Source: Schlegelella_A sp035995885 (GTDB taxonomy: Bacteria > Pseudomonadota > Gammaproteobacteria > Burkholderiales > Burkholderiaceae_C). From it: a stretch of DNA of 64,000 nt. Of this stretch, positions 52,267 to 61,600 are shown piece by piece. Positions within the stretch are counted from its first letter, which is position 1, and each line of letters starts with the position of its first letter. Below the pieces are notes generated by a model, which saw only the letters and a program-made list of their open reading frames with translations, was not told the origin of the DNA and made no database searches. The position numbers and the translations under genes are program-made. The stretch is from contig DASYKC010000094.1 in assembly GCA_035995885.1 (NCBI GenBank), positions 1 to 64,000 of the forward strand, in the 5' to 3' direction.

Positions 52267-52971
52267 GTGTCCTCGACGCCAGTCGCGGTGTCGCGACGGA
52301 CCGCGCTCGCTCTGCGTCTCGGCATCGGCGCATTGCTGCTCGTCGGCGCGGCATGGCTGTTCGGCGCGATCGCCGAAGACGTCGCGACCAGCGATCGCCT
52401 GACCCTCTTCGACGAGGTGATCGCGCGCTGGTTGCGCCTGCATGCGACGCCGACGCTGACGCGCTGGATGCTGTGGGTGAGCAACCTGCACTCGACGGTC
52501 GCGGTGTCGTGCTATGCCGCGATCGCCGCGGTCGTGCTCACGCGGCGCCGGCAATGGCGCCGCCTCGCGGCCGTCTTCATCTGCGTCGCCGGCGGGCTGA
52601 CGCTCAACTTCCTGATGAAGCTGGCCTTCCATCGCGCCCGACCGGTCCTCGACGACCCGTTGCTGACGCTGTCGAGCTACAGCTTCCCGAGCGGCCACGT
52701 CGCCGCCAGCACGCTGATGTACGGCCTGCTCGTCGTCTGGATCTTCACGCGGACGCGAAGTCCCTTCGTTCGCGTCGCGAGCCTGGTCGTCGCGTTCTGC
52801 GCGATCGCCCTCGTCGCCTTCTCGCGCATGTACCTCGGCGTCCACTACCTGAGCGACGTCGTCGCCGCCTTTGCCGAGGGCGTCGCCTGGCTGGCGCTTT
52901 GCCTGAGCGCGCTGGCCGTGTACTGGAGCCGGACGCCGATGAAGGACGCCGGAGCCGCGCCGGCAGCGTGA
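52267..52971 (+). CDS. PAP2-family membrane phosphatase
   Basis: 234 aa with about six helices. The three PAP2 motifs are KLAFHRARP, PSGH (SYSFPSGHVAAS) and SRMYLGVHYLSDV. It should dephosphorylate a lipid phosphate such as undecaprenyl pyrophosphate or phosphatidate. The start is a GTG 16 bp after sodC; the next gene is a lipid-kinase homologue, 5 bp downstream, which makes a phosphatase/kinase pair on lipid substrates. Confidence 0.9.
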   Translation: MSSTPVAVSRRTALALRLGIGALLLVGAAWLFGAIAEDVATSDRLTLFDEVIARWLRLHATPTLTRWMLWVSNLHSTVAVSCYAAIAAVVLTRRRQWRRLAAVFICVAGGLTLNFLMKLAFHRARPVLDDPLLTLSSYSFPSGHVAASTLMYGLLVVWIFTRTRSPFVRVASLVVAFCAIALVAFSRMYLGVHYLSDVVAAFAEGVAWLALCLSALAVYWSRTPMKDAGAAPAA

Positions 52972-52975
52972 GCGC

Positions 52976-53905
52976 ATGACGAGGACGCGCTCCGCCGATG
53001 CCGCCGACGCGATCGTCATCGTCAACGCCCGCTCGGGCGAAGGCAACGACAAGGCGCGCTCCGACCACCTGCGGCGCCTCTTCGGAGCGGTCGGCATGAA
53101 GCCCGAGATCAGGCTCGTCCAGGGCGGCGCGGCGTTTCGCGGCACGCTCGCGAAGGCGGTCGCAAAGCGGCCGCGTATGGTCGTCGCCGGCGGCGGCGAC
53201 GGAACGATCAGCACGGTCGCCGCGGCGCTTGTCGACACCGGCATCGTCCTCGGCGTCCTGCCGCTCGGCACGCTGAACCACTTCGCCAGGGACCTCGGCA
53301 TTCCGCTCGACCTCGCCGAGGCCGTCGCGGTGCTGGCCCAAGGTCGCGAGGCGCGCGTCGACGTCGGCGAGGTCAACGGCCGCATCTTCGTCAACAACTC
53401 GAGCCTCGGCCTGTACCCCGACATCGTTCGCGACCGCGAGCGCCAGCAGCGGCGACTGGGCCGAAGCAAGTGGTCGGCACTTTTCTGGGCGACGATCGCG
53501 GCGCTGCGCCGCTATCCGTTCCTCGGCGTCAGCCTGGTCGTCGACGGCAAGGCGGTCGCGCGCCGCACGCCGTTCGTCTTCATCGGCAACAACGAGTACT
53601 CCATGGCGGGCTTCGCAATCGGCGAACGCGCCCGCCTCGATGCCGGCGCGCTGAGCCTCTACGTCGCCCAGCGCCCCGGTCGCTGGCGCCTGTTCCTGCT
53701 CTTTCTGCGCGCCCTCGTCGGCCGCCTGCGCCAGGCGCGCGACTTCGACGCGATGGCGGCGACCGAGATCGACGTCCAGAGCCGGCGCCGCCGCCTGCGC
53801 GTCGCGACCGACGGCGAGGTGACGACGATGGCGCCGCCGCTGCACTATCGCGTTCGACCGGCCAGCCTCGTGGTCATGCGACCGGCAGAGGACGACGCGC
53901 CCTGA
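52976..53905 (+). CDS. Diacylglycerol-kinase-family lipid kinase
   Basis: 309 aa. The nucleotide site is VVAGGGDGTISTVAAALV, followed by LGVLPLGTLNHFARDLGIP, the conserved signature of YegS/DgkB-like kinases. NSSLGLYPDIVRDRE and FVFIGNNEYSM are the typical C-terminal domain strands. Substrate is a diacylglycerol or related lipid, not known exactly. It forms a tight run with the PAP2 gene before it (5 bp) and the phosphoesterase gene after it (14 bp). Confidence 0.9.
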   Translation: MTRTRSADAADAIVIVNARSGEGNDKARSDHLRRLFGAVGMKPEIRLVQGGAAFRGTLAKAVAKRPRMVVAGGGDGTISTVAAALVDTGIVLGVLPLGTLNHFARDLGIPLDLAEAVAVLAQGREARVDVGEVNGRIFVNNSSLGLYPDIVRDRERQQRRLGRSKWSALFWATIAALRRYPFLGVSLVVDGKAVARRTPFVFIGNNEYSMAGFAIGERARLDAGALSLYVAQRPGRWRLFLLFLRALVGRLRQARDFDAMAATEIDVQSRRRRLRVATDGEVTTMAPPLHYRVRPASLVVMRPAEDDAP

Positions 53906-53918
53906 TACAACGACGCCG

Positions 53919-54728
53919 ATGCGGACCCTCGTCCATCTCTCCGACCTCCACTTCGGGCGCACCGATCCGGCGCTCGTCGAGCCGCTGATCGCGGCGGTCG
54001 ACGCGGCCCGTCCCGACGTCGTCGTCGTCTCCGGCGACCTCACGCAGCGCGCGAAGGCGCGCGAGTTCGAAGCGGCGCGCGCCTTCCTCGCGCGGCTGCC
54101 GCGGCCGCAGGTCGTCGTTCCCGGCAACCACGACGTGCCGCTCTACCGCGTCTGGGAGCGCTTCCTGAATCCGTTCGGCAAGTACCGGCGCTGCATCTCC
54201 GAGGACCTCGAGCCGTCGTTCGTCGACGCCGAGATCGCCGTCATCGGCGTCAACACGGCGCGCTCGCTCACCTTCAAGGACGGCCGCATCAACGACGAGC
54301 AGATGCAGTCGATCGAGCGCCGTCTCGATCCTCTCGGCGAATCGGTGCTCAAGGTCATCGTCACGCACCATCCGTTCGACCTCCCCGATCAGGCCGGCGA
54401 CGTCGACCTCGTCGGCCGCGCGCACGCGGCGATGGACGTGTTCTCGCGCTGCGGCGTCGACCTGCTGCTGGCCGGCCACTTCCACACCAGCGAGGCGGGA
54501 TCGACCGCGGAGCGCCACGAGATCGCCGGCTATTCGGCGCTCGTCGTCCAGGCCGGCACGGCGACCTCGACGCGCGGTCGCGGCGAGGAGAACTCGTTCA
54601 ACGTCCTGCGCGTGACGAGGGACCGGATCGACGTCGAGCGGATGGCGTGGCGCGCCGATGCCGCGGCGTTCGGGCTCGCCGGCAGCGAGCGCTTCGTTCG
54701 CGACGGCTCGCGCTGGACCGAGTGCTGA
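53919..54728 (+). CDS. Calcineurin-like metallophosphoesterase (class III)
   Basis: 269 aa. Metal-site motifs appear in order: DLHFG, GDLTQ, GNHDVP, HHPF and GHFHTS. This is the 3',5'-cAMP phosphodiesterase/Icc-like arrangement, but the real substrate (cyclic nucleotide, nucleotide sugar or lipid pyrophosphate) is not evident. It closes the PAP2/lipid kinase operon, which makes a lipid-linked substrate possible. Confidence 0.9.
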   Translation: MRTLVHLSDLHFGRTDPALVEPLIAAVDAARPDVVVVSGDLTQRAKAREFEAARAFLARLPRPQVVVPGNHDVPLYRVWERFLNPFGKYRRCISEDLEPSFVDAEIAVIGVNTARSLTFKDGRINDEQMQSIERRLDPLGESVLKVIVTHHPFDLPDQAGDVDLVGRAHAAMDVFSRCGVDLLLAGHFHTSEAGSTAERHEIAGYSALVVQAGTATSTRGRGEENSFNVLRVTRDRIDVERMAWRADAAAFGLAGSERFVRDGSRWTEC

Positions 54729-54740
54729 GCCGGCCGCGCC

Positions 54741-56459
54741 TCAGCGCGCGGCTTCCTGATCCTGCAGCAGCCGCCACATCACCTTGCCGGAGCCGGACTT
54801 CGGCAAGGTGTCGACGAACTCGACGATCTTCGGCACCTTGTAGGCCGCCATGTTGTCGCGCGCCCAGGCGATGATGTCCTCGGCCGCGGTCTTGCCCCTG
54901 GCCTCGGCGCGCAGCACGACGACGGCCTTCACGGTCTCGCCGCGGTAGGCATCTCGGGCGGCGATGATGCATGCCTCCTGCACCGCCGGGTGCTTGTAGA
55001 GCAGCATCTCGACCTCGGCCGGCCAGACCTTGAAGCCGCTGGCGTTGATCATCCGCTTGAGCCGGTCGGTGATGAAGAAGTAGCCTTCCTCGTCCATGCG
55101 GCCGAGGTCGCCGGTGCGGAAGAATTTGCGGCCGTCGAAGTCGACGAACGCCGCCGCGGTCTCCTCCGGGTGGCGCCAGTAGCCGGTGAAGACCATCGGC
55201 CCGCGGGTGATGATCTCGCCGACCTCGCCGGGCGGCAACTCCTCGAGCGTGAGCGGATCGACGACGCGCGAGTCGACCGAGAAGATCGGAATGCCGAGGC
55301 ACTGCAGCTTGGCGCGCTCGGGCGGATTGGCGTGGCTCGGCGCCGCCGTCTCGGTGAGGCCGTAGCCTTCGGCGAAGGTCAGGCCGAACTCGGTCTGCAG
55401 CCGCTCGGCGACCGCGAACGGCATCGCCGCGCCGCCGCCGCTGATGCTGCGCAGGCTCGACAGGTCGAAGCGCTTGTAGTTGGGGCTGCCGAACAGGTCG
55501 ATGACCATCGTCGGGATGCAGACCCAGTGCGTGATCCGGTGCTGCGAGATCAGGCGGCCGGCGAGCTCACGGTCCCAGCGCGGCATGAGGACGACGGTCG
55601 AACCCGAGTGCACCGAGCCGAGGACGCTGTAGAGCATGCCGGTGATGTGGAACATCGGCACGACGCCGAGCGCGACCGGCTCGGGACCGCCGCCATAGCC
55701 CCATTGGCCGCCGACCGCGTTGTGCATCAGCGTGCGGTGGGTGTGCATGCAGCCCTTGGGCAGGCCGGTCGTCCCCGAGGTGTAGGGCAAAAGCGCGAGG
55801 TCGTCGGGGCGGGCGGTGTGCGGCCCGGGCGCGTCGCCAGCGCCGAGGGCATCGGTCCAGCGCGTGCAGCCGGCCGGCAGCGCCGGGTCGCCGCGCAGCC
55901 AGGCGTCCATCGCCGGCGGCGGTGCATCGGCTTCGTCGATCTCCGCCGGCGCCGGCATCGTGTCGGCATAGCGCGTCGCGACGATCGCCCGAACGCGCTC
56001 GGCTTCGGGCAGCGCCGCGTTGGCGGCGGCGACGATCGTCGCCAGGTCGGCGCTGCAGATGACGACCTTGGTGCCGGGATCGCTGATGTAGTGCTTGAAC
56101 TCCTCGGCGCGGTTCATCGGGTTGACCGGCACGACGACCGCGTTGGCGCGCAGCACGGCATAGAGCGCGACCGGGAACTGCGGGCAGTTCTGCATGAAGA
56201 CGGCGACGCGGTCGCCGGCCTCGACGCCGGCCGCCTGCAGCCAGCCGGCGAGCGCGAGGGCGTCGTCGCGCAGCTGCCGATAGCTGAGCGCGCGACCGAA
56301 GAAGAGATAGGCGGCGCGATCGGGAAAGCGCGTCGCCGCGACCTCGAGGTTGAACCAGAGCGACGTCTCCGGCGCGACCACGGCGCGCGGCAGCCGCCGC
56401 GGCCAGACCGCAAGATGCGGACGGTCGGCGGGGACCTCGAAATCGGATGGCGTCGCCAC
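54741..56459 (-). CDS. Long-chain fatty-acid-CoA ligase (AMP-binding)
   Basis: 572 aa. Adenylation motifs: YTSGTTGLPKGCMHTH (A3), GYGLTETA (A5), RTGDLGRMDEEGYFFITDRLKRMINASGFKVWP (A7-A8) and the final Lys in PKSGSGKVMWR. It activates a fatty or aromatic carboxylic acid to CoA thioester. The start is a GTG at 56459 with AGGAGC 4-9 bases ahead; a longer frame upstream lacks such a signal. It converges on the phosphoesterase gene with a 12-bp gap. Confidence 0.92.
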   Translation of the reverse strand: MATPSDFEVPADRPHLAVWPRRLPRAVVAPETSLWFNLEVAATRFPDRAAYLFFGRALSYRQLRDDALALAGWLQAAGVEAGDRVAVFMQNCPQFPVALYAVLRANAVVVPVNPMNRAEEFKHYISDPGTKVVICSADLATIVAAANAALPEAERVRAIVATRYADTMPAPAEIDEADAPPPAMDAWLRGDPALPAGCTRWTDALGAGDAPGPHTARPDDLALLPYTSGTTGLPKGCMHTHRTLMHNAVGGQWGYGGGPEPVALGVVPMFHITGMLYSVLGSVHSGSTVVLMPRWDRELAGRLISQHRITHWVCIPTMVIDLFGSPNYKRFDLSSLRSISGGGAAMPFAVAERLQTEFGLTFAEGYGLTETAAPSHANPPERAKLQCLGIPIFSVDSRVVDPLTLEELPPGEVGEIITRGPMVFTGYWRHPEETAAAFVDFDGRKFFRTGDLGRMDEEGYFFITDRLKRMINASGFKVWPAEVEMLLYKHPAVQEACIIAARDAYRGETVKAVVVLRAEARGKTAAEDIIAWARDNMAAYKVPKIVEFVDTLPKSGSGKVMWRLLQDQEAAR

Positions 56460-56592
56460 GAATGCTCCTGTCGCTGAAGAAGAGAGCACGGGTATAGCCG
56501 AGCACGCCAGGTCTTTCCACGGCACCTTCCCGGAGACGTGGCAGGGTCGCCGGCGCGCGGCGCAGCCGGCACGGCGCCTCGCGGTCAGCCGG

Positions 56593-58902
56593 TCACTGGT
56601 TCTGGCGCGACGTCTTGCGGGCGAGGATGCCGATGCATTCCGGCGTCGAGCGGAAGCGCGCCTCTTCGCACCGCTCGTCCAGGCAGACCGCCCGGGCGAT
56701 GAAGCCGAGCTTGCCGCAGACGTCGCGCACCGACTCCGGCGCGGCCTCGTAGCTCGGCGTCGCAGACCGCTGCCCGGCGACGTAGGCGTCGCGCGCCGCC
56801 GTCGCGCTCGGCGGACGCGACCGATCGCCGTTGGTCGTGGGCACGCCGGTATTCGGAAACACCGTCGTCCCGTCGGGCGTGCGCGCGGTGCCGGCGCCGG
56901 TGGTGCTCGCTGTCAGCGCGGGATCGTCACCGACGCGCGGCACCGGCTTGCCCGGCGGGCGAACCCGCGCCGCGCTCGCCGCGCTGGCGTCCACGATGGG
57001 AGCGTGCTCGCCCAGCGAAGGACGCGCGGCGGTGTCGCCGTTGGCGGCGACCGAAGGCGTCGTCACGGCGGCGGCCGTCGGCCGGGAGGTTGTCGAGTCG
57101 AGGGCGTTCGAGGTTGCGGTCTCGACGATCATCGGCGACGCCGGCGCGGCCGCCGGCGCGATGCCTGCAACGCTGGCCGCCGGCGCGGATGCGGCGCTCA
57201 CCGGATCGATTGCCGCCGGATCGCGGCGCGCCGAGAACTGCCACGCGGCGATCGCGGCGATGGCGACGAACAGGCCGCCGCCGGCGAGGCCGAGCCAGGT
57301 CTTCGACGAAGCGCCACGGGCCCTCCCTGTGGAGGCAGACGACGACGCGGCGAGCGGTGCCGGCCGGGACAGGGCCGGCGCAAGCGGGGCGGGCCGACTG
57401 GACGTTCCGGCAGCACCGGGCGGCAGCGTCGGCGGCCGAGACGCGGCCCAGGAGGCCGGCTGTGAAGGCGCGCCTTCACGCCCGAGCGACGGCGACACCG
57501 ACGGCGGGCCGCTGCGCGCGGCCGATGACGTCGGCGTCAGTGCGGCCGGCACCGAGGGCGGCCCGCTGCGCGCTGCCGTCGACGCTGCCGCGGTGGTCGA
57601 GGCCGGGCGCGCCGGCGCCGGTGTCGTCGGCGCGGGAGTCGCCTGCGCGGTCGTGCGCGTCGCGGGCGCGGCAGCGGTCCGCGGGGCCGGCGTGCCTTGT
57701 GGCCCGGCGGGCGCCTGCGGCGGCGGCGAACGTTGCTCCGCCGGCCGTTGCGGCGGCGTCTCGGTCGGGGCCGCGCGCGCCGTCGGCATCGATGTCGTCG
57801 GGCTGAAAGTCGTCTTCGTGGTCGACGGCGGCGCGACCGGCGCCGTCGGCATGTGCGTCGGCAGATAGGCCGTGTTGACGCGCGTCGCGTCGGCCGCCTG
57901 CTCGATCTGCGGCCCCGCCGCTGCAGGTGCGAGAGCGCCGGGAATCGTGATGCCGGGCCGCCCGCGCTGCGGAATCTCGGCCTGGCCGTCGAGCACCGCG
58001 CGCAGCTGCTCGCCGCTCTGCGGCCGCTGGATCGGCCGGATCGAGAGCATCCACGACATCGCCTCGAGGAAGCGCGGCGAGACGCCGGGGACGATGCGGC
58101 TCTCGATCGCGTCGCCGTCGTCCTGGACCGCGCGCGCCGTCGCCGGTGCCGGCGGCACGCCGAAGAGGAGGTAGTGGACGACGGCGCCGAGCGCGTAGAT
58201 GTCGGTCCACGGCCCCTGGCGCAGCTGCGTCATCTCGGCGTACTGCTCGATCGGGGCGTAGCTGGGCTTCAGGATCGCCGTCAGCGACTGCGTGCGGTCG
58301 CTGATGACGCGCCGCGCCGCGCCGAAGTCGAGCAGCACCGGCGGGCCGTCGCGCGGCAGGAGGATGTTGTCGGGCGCGATGTCGCGGTGGTAGACGCCTT
58401 CGCGATGGAGCAGCTCGAGCGCCGACAGGATCGGCGTCAGGACGCTGCGGATCCACGCCTCGTCGGGCGCATGCGGCATGCCGCGCCGCGCGTCGCGCAG
58501 CGTCACGCCCTGCAGGAAAGGCATCACCATGTAGGCGGTGGCGTTGTCTTCCCAGAAGCGGTAGACCTTGACCAGCGACGGGTGGTCGAAACGGGCGAGT
58601 AGGCGCGCCTCGTTGATGAACGAGCGCAGGCCGATCGCGTAGGTCTCGGCGAACGAGCTCGAGCGCACCGTGATCTGCGGCCCGGCGCCGCGCGCGGCGA
58701 GCGACGCCGGCATGTATTCCTTGAGCGCGACCTCGCGCTCGAGCGAATGGTCCTGGGCGAGGTAGACGATGCCGAAGCCGCCGACGCCGAGGACGCGGAG
58801 GATCTCGAATTCGCCGAAGCGCGTTCCCGGCGGCAGCGCGTCGTGGTCGGTCCCGGACGCCGGGGCCGAGGGCTTGCTGAGGGTGGGTGGGTGCGTGCTC
58901 AT
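56593..58902 (-). CDS. Transmembrane serine/threonine protein kinase with an external Cys-rich tail
   Basis: 769 aa. Kinase domain about 28-295: G-loop LGVGGFGIVYLA, Lys in VALKEYMP, HRDIAPDNIL catalytic loop and LLDFGAARR. A Pro/Ala/Thr-rich linker of about 220 residues (with ARSGPPSV repeated twice) leads to one membrane helix (TWLGLAGGGLFVAIAAIAAW). Outside, another low-complexity stretch ends in a compact domain with four cysteines (VCGKLGFIARAVCLDERCEEARFRSTPECIGIL). The body plan resembles PknB-type kinases but without PASTA repeats. The stimulus and targets are unknown. It is divergent from argG. Confidence 0.92.
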   Translation of the reverse strand: MSTHPPTLSKPSAPASGTDHDALPPGTRFGEFEILRVLGVGGFGIVYLAQDHSLEREVALKEYMPASLAARGAGPQITVRSSSFAETYAIGLRSFINEARLLARFDHPSLVKVYRFWEDNATAYMVMPFLQGVTLRDARRGMPHAPDEAWIRSVLTPILSALELLHREGVYHRDIAPDNILLPRDGPPVLLDFGAARRVISDRTQSLTAILKPSYAPIEQYAEMTQLRQGPWTDIYALGAVVHYLLFGVPPAPATARAVQDDGDAIESRIVPGVSPRFLEAMSWMLSIRPIQRPQSGEQLRAVLDGQAEIPQRGRPGITIPGALAPAAAGPQIEQAADATRVNTAYLPTHMPTAPVAPPSTTKTTFSPTTSMPTARAAPTETPPQRPAEQRSPPPQAPAGPQGTPAPRTAAAPATRTTAQATPAPTTPAPARPASTTAAASTAARSGPPSVPAALTPTSSAARSGPPSVSPSLGREGAPSQPASWAASRPPTLPPGAAGTSSRPAPLAPALSRPAPLAASSSASTGRARGASSKTWLGLAGGGLFVAIAAIAAWQFSARRDPAAIDPVSAASAPAASVAGIAPAAAPASPMIVETATSNALDSTTSRPTAAAVTTPSVAANGDTAARPSLGEHAPIVDASAASAARVRPPGKPVPRVGDDPALTASTTGAGTARTPDGTTVFPNTGVPTTNGDRSRPPSATAARDAYVAGQRSATPSYEAAPESVRDVCGKLGFIARAVCLDERCEEARFRSTPECIGILARKTSRQNQ

Positions 58903-59031
58903 CGTTCCGCGGTGGGCCTGGGCCCCGGGAGACCGCGAGCTTACCGCAGGGCCCTGGCCCGGAACACCCTCGAGCGAGGGGCGGTTCCCGGACGGTCTTC
59001 CGGGGCTGAAAATAGCGCCCTTCCGCACCGA

Positions 59032-59052
59032 TCGCATCCTCAAAGGATGCGA
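59032..59052 (+). promoter_or_regulatory. Perfect hairpin over the argG ribosome-binding region
   Basis: Arms TCGCATCCT and AGGATGCGA, 9 bp each, enclose only CAA. The right arm contains AAGGA, the only plausible Shine-Dalgarno for argG, and the stem ends 6 bases before the ATG. Folded, it would hide the ribosome site; unfolded it would expose it. It could instead be a DNA operator. Confidence 0.55.
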
Positions 59053-59058
59053 AAGCCC

Positions 59059-60399
59059 ATGACCACGATCCTCCAGCACCTTCCCGTCGGCGAACGCGTC
59101 GGCATCGCCTTCTCGGGCGGCCTCGACACCAGCGCGGCGCTGCACTGGATGCGCGGCAAGGGGGCGGTGCCCTACGCCTACACCGCCGACCTCGGCCAGC
59201 CCGACGAGCCCGACTACGACGACATCCCGCGCCGGGCGCTGCAGTACGGTGCCGAGAAGGCGCGCCTGATCGACTGCCGCGCCCAGCTCGCCGCCGAGGG
59301 CCTGGCGGCGCTGCAGTGCGGCGCCTTCCACATCTCGACCGCCGGCGTCACCTACTTCAATACGACGCCGCTCGGCCGCGCCGTCACCGGCACGATGCTG
59401 GTCTCGGCGATGAAAGAAGACGGCGTCGATATCTGGGGCGACGGCAGCACCTACAAGGGCAATGACATCGAGCGCTTCTACCGCTACGGCCTGCTCGCCA
59501 ACCCGGCCCTGCGCATCTACAAACCCTGGCTCGACCAGGCCTTCATCGACGAGCTCGGCGGCCGCGCCGAGATGTCGGCGTTCATGGCCCAGGCCGGCTT
59601 CGCCTACAAGATGTCGGCCGAGAAGGCGTACTCGACCGACTCCAACATGCTCGGCGCGACCCACGAGGCCAAGGACCTCGAGCAGCTCGCGAGCGGCATG
59701 ACGATCGTCGAGCCGATCATGGGCGTCGCCTTCTGGAAGGACCAAGTCGCGGTGAAGCGTGAATCCGTCACGGTTCGCTTCGACGAAGGCCGGCCGGTCG
59801 CCCTGAACGGCGTCGCCTGCCCGGACCTGGTCGCGCTGCTGCTCGAGGCGAACCGCATCGGCGGCCGCCACGGCCTCGGCATGAGCGACCAGATCGAGAA
59901 CCGGATCATCGAGGCGAAGAGCCGCGGCATCTACGAGGCGCCGGGCCTGGCGCTGCTCTTCATCGCCTACGAGCGGCTGGTCACCGGCATCCACAACGAG
60001 GACACGATCGAGCAGTACCGCGATCACGGCCGCCGTCTCGGCCGGCTCCTCTATCAGGGCCGCTGGTTCGACCCGCAGGCGATCATGCTGCGCGAGACCG
60101 CCGAGCGCTGGGTCGCGCGCGCCGTCACCGGCGAGGTGACGATCGAGCTGCGCCGCGGCAACGACTACTCGATCCTGAACACCGAGTCGCCCAACCTCAG
60201 CTACAAGCCCGAGCGGCTGACGATGGAAAAGGGCGCGTCGAGCTTCTCGCCGCAGGACCGGATCGGCCAGCTGACGATGCGGAACCTGGACATCGCCGAC
60301 ACGCGCGAGAAGCTGCTCGCGTACGCGAAGGCAGGGCTGCTGACCGCGGGTACGGGGTCGTCGCTGCCGCGCTTGAAGGGGAAGACCGAAGGCGATTGA
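59059..60399 (+). CDS. argG: Argininosuccinate synthase
   Basis: 446 aa, collinear with the 447-aa E. coli-type enzyme from MTTILQHLPVGERVGIAFSGGLDTSAALHWM onward. The ATP pyrophosphatase loop SGGLDTS, the citrulline/aspartate-binding YFNTTPLGRAVTGTMLV and DIWGDGSTYKGNDIERFYRYG are all present. It joins citrulline and aspartate in arginine synthesis. The start is fixed by homology; an in-frame ATG 12 bp earlier lies inside a hairpin. No other arg gene is adjacent. It converges on murB with a 118-bp gap. Confidence 0.97.
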   Translation: MTTILQHLPVGERVGIAFSGGLDTSAALHWMRGKGAVPYAYTADLGQPDEPDYDDIPRRALQYGAEKARLIDCRAQLAAEGLAALQCGAFHISTAGVTYFNTTPLGRAVTGTMLVSAMKEDGVDIWGDGSTYKGNDIERFYRYGLLANPALRIYKPWLDQAFIDELGGRAEMSAFMAQAGFAYKMSAEKAYSTDSNMLGATHEAKDLEQLASGMTIVEPIMGVAFWKDQVAVKRESVTVRFDEGRPVALNGVACPDLVALLLEANRIGGRHGLGMSDQIENRIIEAKSRGIYEAPGLALLFIAYERLVTGIHNEDTIEQYRDHGRRLGRLLYQGRWFDPQAIMLRETAERWVARAVTGEVTIELRRGNDYSILNTESPNLSYKPERLTMEKGASSFSPQDRIGQLTMRNLDIADTREKLLAYAKAGLLTAGTGSSLPRLKGKTEGD

Positions 60400-60517
60400 G
60401 GCGGCTGTCCGCACGACCGCGCATCGCCGGGCGGTCGGCGCCGAGCCCGCTGCCCGGCCGCGGCCTGGCGCGCTCGGCGCAGCGCGGTCATGCGGCCGAC
60501 CGCCGAGCGCCGCGCCG

Positions 60518-61534
60518 TCACACGACCACCGGCTCGTGCTCGAGGCGGATGCCGAAGCGGCCGTAGACGCTTTCCTGGATCGCGCGCGACAGCGTCATCA
60601 CCTCCGAGCCGATGGCGGCGCCGCGATTGACGAGGACGAGCGCCTGGCGCTCGTAGACGCCGGCCTGGCCGACCGACTTTCCCTTCCAGCCGCAGGCGTC
60701 GATCATCCACGCGGCGGCGAGCTTGACGCTGCCGTCGGGCATCGGATAGTGAACGATCTCGGGATCGCGGCCGATGATGTCGCGGCACTGCTCGGGCGTG
60801 ACGACCGGGTTCTTGAAAAAGCTGCCGGCGTTGCCGATCGCCGCCGGGTCGGGCAGCTTGGCGCGGCGGATCGCGACGACCCAGTCGAAGATTTGGCGCG
60901 CATCGGGCGCATCGATGCCGGTCTCGGTCATCTTCTTCTGCAGCTCGAGGTAGCCGAGCACCGGCTGCCACGGCCGCGGCAGGCGAAAGCGAACGCGCGT
61001 GATGAGGCTCCTGCCGGCGAGCGAATGCTTGAAGACGCTGTCGCGGTAGCCGAACGCGCAGATCTGCGGGCCGAGCGTGACGCTGCGGCCGGTGACGAGA
61101 TCGACGGCGTCGAGCGACTCGAAGCGCTCCTTCAGCTCGACGCCGTAGGCGCCGATGTTCTGCACCGGCGCCGCGCCGACGCTGCCGGGGATGAGGGCGA
61201 GGTTCTCGAGCCCGGGCCAGCCGTTGTCGAGGGTGAAGGCGACGAGGTCGTGCCAGCTCTCGCCGGCGCCGGCCTCGACGATCCAGGCATCGGCGCGTTC
61301 GGCGACGAGGCGCATGCCGCGCACCTCGACCTTGAGGACGACCTGCGGCATGTCGCGCGTCAGGATGATGTTGCTGCCGCCGCCGAGGATGAACTTCGGC
61401 GCCCTGCCGAGCGCCTTGTCGTCGACGACGCGGCGCACGTCGGCATCGCTCGCGATGCGAACGAGCGTCTTCGCGACCGCGGGCAGGCCGAAGGTGTTGT
61501 AGGGTTTGAGGTTCACCCCCGCATCGATTTGCAT
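60518..61534 (-). CDS. murB: UDP-N-acetylenolpyruvoylglucosamine reductase
   Basis: 338 aa, type I MurB. NLKPYNTFGLPAVAKTLV at the start, FILGGGSNIILT and LIPGSVGAAPVQNIGAYG for FAD binding, and FKNPVVTPEQC with the catalytic Ser in GSFFKNP. It makes UDP-MurNAc for peptidoglycan. ATG 61534 is chosen as the start of the conserved sequence; an ATG 18 bp earlier is in frame. It is divergent from yajQ (66 bp), the gene order I associate with Burkholderiales. Confidence 0.95.
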   Translation of the reverse strand: MQIDAGVNLKPYNTFGLPAVAKTLVRIASDADVRRVVDDKALGRAPKFILGGGSNIILTRDMPQVVLKVEVRGMRLVAERADAWIVEAGAGESWHDLVAFTLDNGWPGLENLALIPGSVGAAPVQNIGAYGVELKERFESLDAVDLVTGRSVTLGPQICAFGYRDSVFKHSLAGRSLITRVRFRLPRPWQPVLGYLELQKKMTETGIDAPDARQIFDWVVAIRRAKLPDPAAIGNAGSFFKNPVVTPEQCRDIIGRDPEIVHYPMPDGSVKLAAAWMIDACGWKGKSVGQAGVYERQALVLVNRGAAIGSEVMTLSRAIQESVYGRFGIRLEHEPVVV

Positions 61535-61600
61535 GGGAGAATTTTGGCGCATAAGCGCGCGCGCCGGCGCCTCGCCGGCCGCCGTTCGGAGACTTCGCAG

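Noticed and set aside
57480..57580. Direct repeat of a 24-base unit
   Set aside because: It encodes the duplicated ARSGPPSV piece in the linker of the Ser/Thr kinase and needs no other explanation.
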